Shown here one piece after another: positions 34,501 through 45,800 of a DNA stretch of 64,000 nucleotides. The notes under the pieces were generated by a model. That model saw only the letters and a program-made list of their open reading frames with translations. It did not search any database and was not told the DNA's origin. Origin of the DNA: Iris pallida (taxonomy: Eukaryota > Streptophyta > Magnoliopsida > Asparagales > Iridaceae); NCBI GenBank assembly GCA_029216955.1, contig JANAVB010012195.1:3016957-3080956 (forward strand), given 5' to 3'. The position numbers and the translations under genes were made by a program. The stretch's first letter is position 1; each line of letters opens with the position of its first letter.

Positions 34501-35365
34501 CCGACTGTGGGTGGCAGCGGATGGCGGACGGCGGGCGCGGCGAGCGGACGTGCTGAGCAGCGCGCGAGCGGGCGCGGGGGCGCACGGGGGCGCACGGGGC
34601 AGGGCGCGACGGCGCTCGGAGCAGCAGGCGAGGGTGCACGCAAGCGGGAGCGCGGGCTCGGGGCCGGTGGGGGGTTGTCGGGGCCGGGGGTTGGGGGTGG
34701 TGGGGGGGGGGGGGGGGGGGGAGGTGGTCGCGGAGGGGGAGGGGGGCGGGATGGCCGTCTGGGGAGGGGAAGGGTTGGGGGAAGTAGCAGCCGGGGGAGG
34801 GTAGTTTGGGAATATAAAAAATTGGATATCAAGTTAGAAATATAAGTTGAGATAGGATATTAAGTTAGTACCTATAAAAGTTGATGGTATCAAGTTGAAA
34901 AACAGTGATAGTTGAGGGTATCAAGTTATAATTTAGTCTATATTCAATGTAAGAATACAAGCCCATCTAACTAGTTCAATCCGAATTAACCCACTGGCTG
35001 GACCGATTTGATCCAACCGAGTGTCCTGACCGGGTCGATCTCCGGTCCGGATTTTAAAACATTTGTCAAATAGTTCAATGAAACTCCTCATGCTCCATAG
35101 CAAACCCCACTTGGAAAGCTAATTGACATCCATTATTGTATGAAAATATATTGTAACTGCTTGAATGGTTTGATTGTAGGAGAGCAAGGAATCAAAGGAA
35201 ACGTCTGGGGAAAGCACCCCCAGGTCCAACGGCCTCTCGAAGATGCTATGGAGGGCATTCCAGCTGGCATTTCGAGTCTACAACTTTGCGGGAGGACAAG
35301 ACGATCGAGCAGATAGGCTGACAAGTGAACTAGCTCGCGAAATAGAGACTTTCCCTCAATTTTAG
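28569..35365 (+). CDS. At4g04980-like proline-rich coiled-coil protein
   Basis: Exons (first one uncertain): 28569-28655, 29082-29261, 30827-30922, 31185-31314, 31399-32620, 32716-32881, 33096-33260, 33356-33508 and 35180-35365. All junctions are GT/AG and in phase, giving ~794 residues. Segments: LPLERMLKSKIVSFRENL near the N-terminus; LYKVLKYVGDTWADNCSQTE; Pro-rich runs at ~438-502; NTKLKRSTQMGNLYRLLKGK at ~513-532; then a helical C-terminal part with EITKRSAYFRQIEEDVEKYA, DETQVLARFEDFPYKKLETL and FSVLIRIKESMVDLSSNCIE. This order matches the uncharacterised Arabidopsis protein At4g04980, and the C-terminal part is laid out like that of CHUP1, an actin-linked chloroplast-positioning protein. 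Function unknown; a cytoskeletal role is inference. The first exon rests only on an in-phase ATG and donor. Confidence 0.82.
31315..31398 (+). other. 84-bp in-frame, stop-free intron
   Basis: The sequence between donor G|GTAGCG and acceptor TTTTTGTAG|GG is 28 codons long and open in the gene's frame. If retained it would add a Met-rich hydrophobic insert (starting SAMTLFVSFGYLLT) without breaking the protein. I treat it as an intron because the joined version reads QQLGERVLEQL, which looks natural for the family. Confidence 0.55.
32907..33022. repeat. Foldback MITE in an intron
   Basis: Inverted arms of ~45 bp: GGCCACGTTTGGTATACTG then AATGTAATCGTAATCGCAAT on the left, with the complement on the right ending GTGTACCAAATGAGATC. 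The spacer is A-rich and under 25 bp. Lies between the exons ending 32881 and starting 33096. Confidence 0.88.
33545..33665. repeat. GC-rich foldback MITE in last intron
   Basis: ACCGCCAGCCGATGTGG on the left pairs with CCACGTCGGCTGGCGGT on the right; inner parts GGCCATTGGCCCCC and GGGGGCAATAGATGG also pair. Composition is like the foldback at 2498-2635. A further small inverted pair, GCCCGCGGTT and AACCGCGGGC, follows at 33658-33680. Confidence 0.75.
34081..35068. mobile_element. TIR element with nested second element
   Basis: Left end GTTTCAAAACCCGGACTGG, followed by a tandem run of GGACT units and CCGGCCGG words; right end complementary (GGTCCGGATTTTAAAACAT). Flanks TTGTCAATAG and TTGTCAAATAG are a possible imperfect target-site duplication. 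It is interrupted by the element at 34352-34937. Located in the last intron of the At4g04980-like gene. Confidence 0.65.
34352..34937. mobile_element. Nested MITE, ~85-bp terminal inverted repeats
   Basis: The left end reads CTAAATTATAACTTGATACC, CTCAACTATCA and TTTTCAACCTGATACC; the right end is the inverted copy finishing GGTATCAAGTTATAATTTAG. The core 34460-34800 is very GC-rich with a long G run and no convincing gene. A related, one-ended copy is at 53825-54130. Confidence 0.82.
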
Positions 35366-36378
35366 TTTGTGCTTCAGAAGTTTTTTTTTTTTTTTTTCCT
35401 TCCTATTGAGCAATATGCATATATAAATGAACATCAAATTAAAAAAAAAAAAAATCTTGTCGACTCTGTTGTTATCAAGGGCGTTTGCTATGAGAATTTT
35501 TTTTATTATTTTTGGACACATGAAAGGTAGGAAACTTATATTTGCTTTATATTATTAGAAATTATTTTTAAAAATTGTCAATATTCGCATAAACAATTTG
35601 TCCACAAACATGAAACCCTCTCTCTTAATATGGTTTTTATCATCTATGCTTAAGATTGTATTTTTTTTTTCTCGGATACTTCCACCAACACAATGACAAA
35701 TACAAAATTTAAGTTTTTTCAAATATTGCTTTATTAATATGCTGGTCAGAATACTAAGATAAAATGTATATTTATTGATGTGCTACCATGTGCGGACACA
35801 TGTTAGTATAATCCTTTCAAAATAATAAGAGAATTGTATTTACGATCATCCTCCCAACCAAACATATCCAATGTGTTCATTTATTGTATTATGCTCTTAG
35901 TTTATGATTCTTTATCATATCCTAAGGCCTCGTTTGGTTGGCGGAATCATAGAATTGGAAAAGAAAAGTCATTTATTTTCTATATTTGGATGTCCAAGAA
36001 AAGCATGTGGATTCCATAGAGAAGAAAAATAAGAAGAAAAGTGGTTTCCCATTCACTTTTTCACTGTAGAGAATTCAATTTTTTTCTAATTTTCTTGTCC
36101 TCTTCAAATACCAGAAAGAAAAAATAGATAAAAATTATAAATTTTCAAGAAAAAAAATAACATGGAATTGATTTCCTTTCCTCTCATTTTCTTTCCGCAA
36201 ACCAAACGAGGCCTAGATGTCGTTCCTATATGAGAAGGCGCAACGGGCTATGGAAGATCAACATTTAGGCACAAATTATTATTTATGGAGAGCTTGTTTC
36301 TGCTACTGGAAAGCCTTGTCAATGCGCCAAACATGTTCTCTCCTTCTTTATCATATTGTATCTTTAATTATATACATA
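35366..36378. other. Intergenic with one Tourist-like MITE
   Basis: Downstream of the At4g04980-like gene. AT-rich, no gene seen apart from the MITE at ~35930-36215. Confidence 0.6.
35930..36215. repeat. MITE with GGCCTCGTTTGG termini
   Basis: TAAGGCCTCGTTTGGTTGGC on the left and CGCAAACCAAACGAGGCCTA on the right are inverted copies. The core is AT-rich and partly self-complementary. The termini resemble Tourist/PIF-type MITEs of plants; the 3-bp flanks (TAA/TAG) are only approximately duplicated. Confidence 0.78.
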
Positions 36379-37472
36379 GGTAATTTCTAAAGTCACTTCA
36401 AGTTTTACTTAGGCTAGCTTTTTTTTTTCTTATTTACAAGTTTGCCATCGAAAAAATTGCTTTAGGCTAGCCCAACTTTTGTTCAGGACTGTCAAACAAT
36501 TTGACAATCCTTCTTATTGGAAGGACTGTAAAATATTCGAAAATTTGACTGTCAAATATTTCGAGGGTCCTAATTTTTTAGGACTGTAAAAAAAATCTGA
36601 CAATCCTTCCTATTGGAAGAACTGCCAAATATTTCGACAGTCCCTCGCTCGCCGCATCCTACGCTCTTGGCCGGGCCACTACCGCGCCCTCTGCACCTCC
36701 ACCCCCGCCTCGTCGCCCCCGCCGCCGAGGCCGCGCAGGCCCGGAGGCACTTCCTCGATCTCGCCCCCTTCCTCCGTCTCGCCTTCCTCGTCTCCAACCA
36801 GGCCATCATCGAGGCCATGGACGGCGAGAAATGGTCCACATCATCGACCTCAGCGCCAACGCCGACCCCTCCCAGTGGCTCGTCCTGCTGCAGGCCCTCA
36901 GCGTCCGCCCGGAGGCTCTCCGCATCACCGCCGTCAGCAAGCACAGGGAAGCGCTCGCCCACATGGCCGGGGCCCTCTCCGAGGAGGCCGAGAAGCTCGA
37001 CATCCCTTTCCAGTTAAAGCACGTCGTCGCCCGCCTCGACGTCACCAGCCTCTGCGTCAAGAGTTGGGAGTCCCTTGCCATTAGCTTCGTCCTGCAGCTG
37101 CATTCGCTCCTCGTCCCTTCTCCTCCTGCAGCAGCAACAACAACGAGGACGTCGCAGACAAGCTTCCTTTCATTGTCCCTATGGGCTCCCCTCCAGCAGC
37201 AGGGGAGCGCATCATTGGCAGCAGACGGTGGCGTGCGGCGGAGAGCGACGGACGTGGAAGCGCGGAAAAGATTGGCAGTAGGACTGTCAAAAGAGTGACA
37301 TTCCTATAAGGGGTTAGGACTGTTAGTTTTGCTGACAGTCCTAAAGTATACTGGGGTTGGACAGCTCCAAAGAAAACTTGGAATTGTCCCGAGTAAAAAT
37401 TGTACCAAGATGGACTGTCTTGAAGTAATGGATTGTCTTGGAGGAAAATGAGGAGTGCCTATAGAAAAAGTT
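36379..37472. mobile_element. TIR element P4 carrying a GRAS fragment
   Basis: Left end GGTAATTTCTAAAGTCAC, right end complement of AACTTTTTCTATAGGCAC, i.e. diverged versions of the P3 terminus. Flanks TATACATA (36371-36378) and TGTACATA (37473-37480) match at 7 of 8 bases. Subterminal AGGACTGTCAAA/ATTTGACAATCC pairs lie at 36484-36645 and again at 37280-37345. The centre is an abruptly GC-rich block (36640-37280) holding a host gene fragment. Confidence 0.8.
36640..37130 (+). pseudogene. Captured, frameshifted SCL3-type GRAS fragment
   Basis: Three successive frames each carry part of one GRAS protein: LARRILRSWPGHYRAL, then ARRHFLDLAPFLRLAFLVSN with QAIIEAMDGEK, then MVHIIDLSANADPSQWLVLL, RITAVSKHREALAHMAGAL, EEAEKLDIPFQLKHVVARLD and SLAISFVLQLHSLL. 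VHIID is the hallmark GRAS motif, and the order LARR, FLVSNQAIIEAM, VHIIDL, EEAEKLDIPFQ is that of SCARECROW-LIKE 3. At least two frameshifts break it, and the N- and C-terminal parts are absent. The source gene is not in this window. Confidence 0.85.
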
Positions 37473-38704
37473 TGTACATATTAAAGTAGAGCTGCCACCA
37501 ATAAAACAGTAACTTGATTTAAGTTTACCATGCTCAACCCAAGGTTTTCCTTCATGCAGCAGCTAAAACACAAATCTCCCAAATGGCTGAAATATAAGGT
37601 ACTTTCATAACGCTCTGATTAACGAGGTTCATATCATATTAACGATTAAAGAATGTAAAGTCACAAATATTAGCCTAGTGAGAATGAAATTTACAACATA
37701 CACTGAAGGAGAAGATTGAATGACTACTGGACAACTTTCGAATATCACAAGATAATACAATATTCACAATGCAGTACAAAAATGTTCACCATCAGATGAC
37801 AGTGGCCTTCAAAGAACAATCATAATTAAGCTTTTAGAATCTGGAATTTCATTCACACCACACTAGCCACTGATATCTTCATTCAGCTTTAAGGTCTAAA
37901 AAAGATCAAGCTACACATTCTATAGATTGAAACTCTTCACTCCCATGTGTCTTGCTTGTTGAACAAATTATGCAACCTGAAGAAATAAAACCAATTGAAT
38001 GTAACATAATTCTCAACCGCGACAAATTCACTCACTCAAAACCATTTACATTGACCAAATTATAGACTCCTTTAATGAACAATTATCATCTTTCTCAATA
38101 ATAGAACTTGATCATAAGCCAATTATCCAGAGAACATGAAAGACACATAATGTTTAAAGAATATTAAAATTAAAGTAATAAATCATTGTTTATTGGTTAT
38201 TTGGTTAGTGGTGTTAGTTGGGGATACTGCCCTTTGTCATACTAGTTTCAATGTTAAGTACAAACAAACACATTATAACTTTACATCTTTCAATTTGTGT
38301 ACTTTCTGTTTCTAAAGTTCTCTCTCACAGAAGGCTTGTTGCACTTCTGCACTATCAGCAAATCCACCATAATTATCTGGCATGGCACTGCTTTGTGAAT
38401 CTGCTGCATTCAGCGACTTCTGACTTGCGACCGCTGACACGATTAACCCCAAAGTCAAGAATTGTGACTGCGTAGTGTCAGTCACAAAAGACGCCTTCTG
38501 CTCCCCACTTGATCTATCCGATCAAATTTCATCATCCAAGAGACCTTTTTACCCAGCTGAACTACCAGGTTGTGGAGCTCAGAATCGATCATTCTCTTTT
38601 CCCTTGTATGTGGTCATCCTTTCAAATGAAATTGCTGCGAACACAGCACAGCAGAGAACTGAGAAGGGTTGCAGATATCACCAACACCCTGGTAAATTTC
38701 CCCA
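37473..38704. other. Intergenic, probable 3' region of the helicase gene
   Basis: AT-rich, no gene recognised. The part nearest 38704 should include the helicase 3' UTR on the minus strand. Confidence 0.5.
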
Positions 38705-41700
38705 CTACAAACCCCTCGAGATATTTTCTCTCTTGGCAAGTCCATGTTGTATGGCATCTCGAGCACCAGACTGCCCCAGGTCATCCAAAGAACCCTCACT
38801 TTGCTTCATTTCTCGATAGCTACCATTCCTCTGGCCAAAGGAATTTGGCTTCTCGTCATCTTCAGACTGTCCCCTAGATTTGATCTCCTGATGCATCTCC
38901 AAATGCCTGTATCTCTGCCCACCAGTTCTCAAATTCCTCGTGCTTTTAGAGGAAACTAATCCAGGAGGACCATGTGTAGACCCTTTTGGAACCAAAAGTT
39001 CCTTAGGGATGCTCTCCATATCTACAAAACAATTCCTTGACTTTGCATCCGTAATCAGTGCAGCCCAATCATCTGACTGCATGAGCGCATTTGCATTGCC
39101 CACCACCTGGAACACATCAATATTAGATCATCTAAAATATACAGTTCCAAGAATGAAATGATGAATGGGTGAGGGTGTACCCATAAAGCCCTCCTGGCTC
39201 GAGTAAGAGCAACATTCATGCGTCTGATATCAGCAACAAATCCAACACCATTGCTTGATGCACGGACACAAGACATGATAATGACATCACGCTCCTGACC
39301 CTGAAAAGCATCAACAGTGTTGATGTAAATATCCTTCCCATCTTCCGAGTTTAGAACCTCCTCAAATTCTCGTTGGATGCACTTCAACTGTAGCTTGTAT
39401 GGTGTAATAATGCCAAGAGAAACCTTCTTCCCGCCATTGGATTTCAAAAACTTATGAAGATGTTCATATAACTGCAGAGAAAACTGTGCTTCATGTATAT
39501 TTTGGTATGATGCTGAACCACCTCTGTGAGACTCACGACCATGTGTGATATCGTAAAATACATAAGGCTGCAACAGAGGGTCCTTATAGTAAATTTCATC
39601 AGCTAAATTAGCCACAGTCTCACTGTCAATCAGACGTCCTTGATAGAAGTACCTAGACGGAAAGTCACGAATTTTGGGATGCATCCTATATTGAACAGAC
39701 AACAACATGGTTGGACAGCCAGCTTGTTGAAACCTCTCAAAAAGGCTTCTGCTGTACAACAAAGTTCCAGCAGCTTTACTAATAACCGTTGCAGGAAGTT
39801 GCTGAGGATCACCAACCAAAACACATCTGGCCGCACCGAGTGAGAGTGGAGGAAGCAGTGCTACTTCACTGGCCTGAGCGGCCTCATCGATAACAACCAT
39901 ATCAAATCCATGACTAAGACGAGAAAATAACCTGCGGCCACTGCTGGAAACTGTTGTGAAAACAATCTCAGCTTCATTAGCAAAACTTGCTTCAAGTTGA
40001 GCACGAGCCTCTTCTAGATTAAAGTTACCCCCGGCACGAAACCTGCCTTCTAAAATACAAAGGCGTGTCATCTCAACCAACACTTTATCCCTTTCCTCAA
40101 CTACTTGAGCAAGATTTTGCAGCAATACATCACGGTTTTGGTCACGAGCAACAAGAACATCAGGGTCAACACCAACAGATCCTTGGGACCGACCTTGTAC
40201 AGCAGTATAGGTAAGTTGCCTCTGAAGGAGAGAGATCTGTTGTGAGAACTGAGCTTCACGAACTCTCTGCTGATGCATCCAACCCAAAACTTCCTCACGA
40301 CTCTTAAGCAAAAGCTGTTCAGTCCTTCGCTCAACAGAAACTGCTTGAGCTGCACGGGTTTGTGAATCTACTCCCACACGAGCAACATCAGGGCGATACA
40401 CTTTCATTTCTCCATCAATAAAACCACGTTCTAGGACACGTGAAAGTAGTTCATCAGTTGCAGCATTCGATGGAGCACACACAAGCATCCTGGGCTTGGG
40501 GCAAAGTTTTGGTAGGGTACGCAAAAGGTTTTGGTCCATACTCTGCAAGACTTCATCAATTGACCCCATACTAGCACTCTCAGATACGCACTCACTAGAC
40601 TGTTTGTAACTCTCTGGAGCAAGTTTCTTAAGCAGAGCAGCATAATAGTGCTGATACTGGACAAGATGAATAACATTTAGCATGCCCCAAACCGTGTGTG
40701 TTTTACCTGTACCTGGAGGACCCTGGACAAGGGTAAAAGGCCAAGGTTCCTGCCTTCTCACTGCTCCACTGCTTGTACCGGCAGCAGTATGTGTTGCAGC
40801 CCACTGAATTGCTGACAACTGGGGAACATTAAAACTCCTACGAAGATGGTCGATAAAACTTTGAGTGAAACATTCAGGCATGGCAGGGGACTGCTCTTCA
40901 TACTTAGGGAAGTGTTCTGGGCTAGGCTTCAGAATAGCAGTTTGCATCTGTGTGGCCACAAGCATCCATCACCATCTTTGCAAATATAATACAGATTCAG
41001 GCATCTGCATAAATAAATAAGTCTTCTAACCTGCATGTTAAGACGGTGAAACGCATGTAGAGCAACATACTCCCGTTGAGTAGTTGTGACGGATCCAAGC
41101 ACAGTAAGATACCAGAGGCTCCGAGGCTGCAACTTCCTCAGAATATGATCATCATCAGCCTTGCTGAAAGTCCAAAAAAATAATATTAGGCATGATACTT
41201 GGAAGTACACTCAAAACAGAGCAATTCACTGAAGAATCATGTGGCGTCTAATGTTGCACGAATACAGACAAGGACATGGATATAGACATGATAAGGATAT
41301 GGACACCATTTTACCGTGTCCGTTCGACATTGTGTAGAGCATTACAAGAGCTAACATAATACTCGTCAGTCACCCTGGATTATAGAAATAAAACAAGTGC
41401 AGAAAAAAAAATGGCAAAGGAACCCCAAAAAAGTTTTAGTGTAGACTTGCTCCAACATGCATTTGCCTTTGAAACTTTTCTTCTAGCAGTCTCTATACCA
41501 TGAGGTTCATTGTCTATAAGAGCCCAGATCTATCAGGATTAGGGGATGCCATTTGTATACTTGAGTCATAACTTTGTCAATATAAAGTGCCACCATGATT
41601 TCTAGCTTAACTATCACCAGCCAGATGATAAATTCTAGTGGACATAAGTTATTCCCAGGCTAGTATTAAGATGCTAAAGTACCTGCAATGGATCAGCAAT

Positions 41701-42789
41701 AAATCTTTTGAGTTCCTTACATAAGACGAGTAAGTATATTACTATATTTCTTTTCTATTTATCCTTTATTCTCAATAGCTTATCTGGTATTTAAACTGTT
41801 GCCCAGTACGTCCAACATATCAGCCAGTAACTCAGGCTTGACACAAAAAGGGACAAATATGATATATCATTTGCATGGTTTGTAGTTATCAGAATCAGTA
41901 TCAAACCCTTATGAATTGGCAGTTTCATGATAGTTCCGGGGGGTTCTGGAGGGTTTCGGTGTATTTGAATCGGTTGGTTTCCTTAGTTTCGGTATCGATG
42001 TCGGTTGATACCATGAACTATGATTATTTGTCGTTTTATGGTCAATGCCTGTGGTATATCGGGTCAAGCCCTATATATTGGCTGATATCCAACATGCTTA
42101 AATATTGACCCAATATAATAAACATGAGTTAATTTAGGTTTGATTGAGTCAACATGTATGGATATAACCAAAATCAAACTAGCTGTTAACTAAGACACAA
42201 CGATGACCACCGGTGATTTGGGTTATTTTTCCTTTTGAATGACAACACTCAAATATGCCCCCTTTGTCATCTTCTTTTTTATTCTTTTCTTCTCCTTATA
42301 CAGATTCACCATCAATCCATCCCTAATAATTCCCAGGGCCTCGGTTAGAGAGATGGTTACCTTCTATTTGTTTATTCTTCTATTATTTGTGTGTAGTTAT
42401 AAGTACATCAAATGTTCTTTGCATAAGAAATTTGTCCAGTACAATAAGGCCCAATAACATAAATGACCTACAAGTAGTTTATTAGATAGGATGGCAGTTG
42501 AGACCTTTAACATAGTGCAATATTACCGCCATACATATATTTTATTTACTTTTGAAACGGTAAGTCTACATCAACTGCCCGGCTTAAGCTCGGGACTTTT
42601 ATTAGACCTATCACCATATATATATTGAAATTGGTAATTCTGCCATAATCCCACTGGATAATCTAGTGAACGCTCCCATTGGGAGTTGAACACCCGCCCA
42701 CCTGGGCTGCATGTCTCTTCTCTAATCACTGGGCTAGAGGGTCATATATATATATCATGACCATTTGGGCCGCATGCCTAGGGGTTAAT

Positions 42790-42860
<71 letters not shown>

Positions 42861-45800
42861 CGATGATAGAATACATCATTTAATCTCCATTAGTGTATAT
42901 GCAAAATCCCAAACCAATATAAATCCCAGTTTATTCGATGTTTACAAGCTTGATATTATGGTTTGAGTGAATAAGATGAGCAACTATAGGTAGTACAATA
43001 TGTATCTATCGACACAACGATATCAACCGATATACTTGGTGTATCCACAAGATATCCACCAATATACATAATACTTGTTATATCTACCGATACGATAGAT
43101 ATTGTACAATCCAACGATACTTTCATATTTTTTTGTTCAGAAGTTGGCTCAAGTAATGATTGACTTGATGCAATTAGAAAAAGGATAATACATACAAGAA
43201 CTACTGATATCTTCTACAGTTTTAAATGTTAATTTACAAGTTTATAAGGATTTGATTTGTCATTGTAAGGTTCTCCCTCATAGTGAGGTGTTAACCCCTA
43301 TTTGAGTAGCATTTCTCGGCATTAAACTAAGCTTTTAGTGCTCTACTTTAATGAACAAACAAAGTCAAATATCACATTCAGACAAGCTATATTGTCTAAT
43401 TTCTTCCCTTATACAAAATGAGAAGATTACTTATTCCTGGAGAAATATTTTACTGAAAAGTAGATGTCAACAAAAATGGGTATTGGTTAATGTGTTGGTT
43501 GAGGTTTTCTTCCATCTTCTTTTGGTTTTTGGGTATTCAATCACATCAAAACTAATCTCTCTGCAAATTGGTGGTCATCCTTTTGGTATTTGAAGCACTT
43601 TTGCAGGAAGCTGCTTGGCATGATCGTGAGGCTTTTGGTACGTCCACCCTTTTCATGAACCAGGTGTAAGGTTGCATACTTCTAGACCCTCTAAGCACCA
43701 CATTAGCTGGAACCTTGTGACATTTGTGCATCCTTTATGAGTTTTTTAATTTTATACATCATGATGTAAATGTAATATATATGGCTTCTCCAATGTGCCG
43801 CATGTGCTCTTTAGTTTGTTACCAATGTGTCGTAAGTTTATTATAAATTTATGATGTTCTTGAGACACAGTAAGTCCGTAATAAGAAAGAGCTCTGGTAG
43901 TATGATACAGTTATTACTTATTAGAGGGTGTCCCTTGGCATGATGAAAAAAGGCTTGATTCTTGCATCTTGGAGGATGCGTCTTAGAGAAACGGAGACAT
44001 TGTCATCGTATCACTGGGGGTAAGGTTGCATACATCTTGAATATTGACCCTCCCCATGTCATGCATAAGCGGGAGCCTTGTGGCACTAGGACGCCCTATA
44101 TTAATATAGTTATTAAATAGATTTGATTATTTTTCTTGGTAGTTATGACAGATAGTAATAGCAGAGAGAATAAAGGACACTTAGTACTAACAATCAGAAA
44201 TAAAAGATAATATTGTTTCTTTTGCTAAGGAAACAAAGTGGAAAAGCTATAACAACAAAAAAGAATTTTGATACTCGGTGTTGATGAAGACGTACATTAT
44301 GATGCACTTCGTTATCAAGATAAATAATGCATACATTAGGACACTCTTTGTTATCAAGAGAATAATTGTGATGAACAGTTGTGATATCTAATGGTTATTT
44401 TTTTCCTTAATATCAGCATCAACGTTACAATTGCACACAGACTAAACATGTGGGGAGTGGGGACTATGTACTAACAGATAGTAATAGCAGAGAGAAATAA
44501 AGGACACTTAGTACTAACAATCAGAAATAAAAGATTATTGTTTCTTTTGCTAAGGAAACAAAGTGGAAAAGCTAATAACAAAAAAAAAAAGAATTTTGAT
44601 ACTCGGTGTTGATGAAGACATACATTATGATGCACTTCGTTATCAAGATAAATAATGCATACATTAGGGCACTCTTTGTTATCAAGAGAATAATTGCGAT
44701 GAACAGTTGTGATATCTAATGATTATTTTTTCCTTAGTATCAGCATCAACGTTACAATTGCACACAGACTAAACATGTGGGGAGTGGGGACTATGTACTA
44801 TCTTTCTTATATTTATCTTTGGCCACATATTGGCAGTATATTTCATTTATGAATACATTTGTGATTCATCGTTTAATGCTTATATATTTGCAAGTATTGG
44901 ATAGGAAAAAAATACCACGACGTATAACATGATATGGGACAAAATTCGCTAATATACAAGATGACTCAAGATACATATCTCAATTTGAAAATATAAGTTT
45001 TAGCAGATAATGCTCTGATTACGCTCACTATATACTGTTTGAGCTTACATCAGCTTTTGAACAAAAACAAAGGCACAATGGAAGATGATATTTAACGATT
45101 ATCACATAAACAGAGAAAGAAACGCATAACAAATATAGATACATAGTAAACTTGGTCAGGTGCTAATTCTAAGTATGCATTCCTCACTATATATGAACAC
45201 ATCATCAAGGTTAAAAGTTATATCTTACCCATTGGAATCAGATGAATCCTCAATATAAAAGTGAAGAATTGCTCCATGGGGATCACGAGTATCAGTAGGC
45301 ACAAATCGTCTAACAGTACCAACAACACGTCCAGAAACATCAGGATCTCCATCCTCTCTATTAGCACCCGTATTATTATTCCTCTTATTAGATTTGGCTG
45401 CTTAAATATAGAAAATAAATATTACCACCCCATGCAAAATAACTAACATAAGCAAAACACACAAAAACTACATGTGTCTATACGAGATTTGATTACGAGA
45501 ACAAATACAGAAGGCTCTCCAAACCTGTAGTAGGCCTCTGGGATGAAAGAATAGCGACGTCTCCCTCCTTGAAGGTCCACTTGCATTCATGATTTGGAAG
45601 AACTGTGACATCATACCATCCTAGATTTGACAAAGTTGACATTAACTTACAGGAAATTGGTGCTTCTACTCAGCTTCAGGAGTATTAGAACAGCATTGCA
45701 AAAAAAAAAAAAAAAAAACTAGAAGAAAGACCTTATACTTCCATGGCATTGTAGGAAAGAAAGAATGAGTGGAATCAACATGGAGCAACAACAATAAGCG

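Larger units (their letters stand above)
41164..45228. other. Helicase intron 4 with repeats
   Basis: 4.06 kb intron. It contains a dispersed repeat with GTTGCACGAATACAGACA (41253-41270), a SINE-like block, a (TA)n tract and a 326-bp tandem duplication. No internal exon seen. Confidence 0.6.

Noticed and set aside
34448..34845. Several overlapping Gly/Arg- or Pro-rich open frames
   Set aside because: They come from the GC-rich core of a nested MITE; open on both strands only because stop codons are rare in such sequence.
42679..42966. Open frame with a long IYIYIY run
   Set aside because: It is translation of the (TA)n microsatellite.
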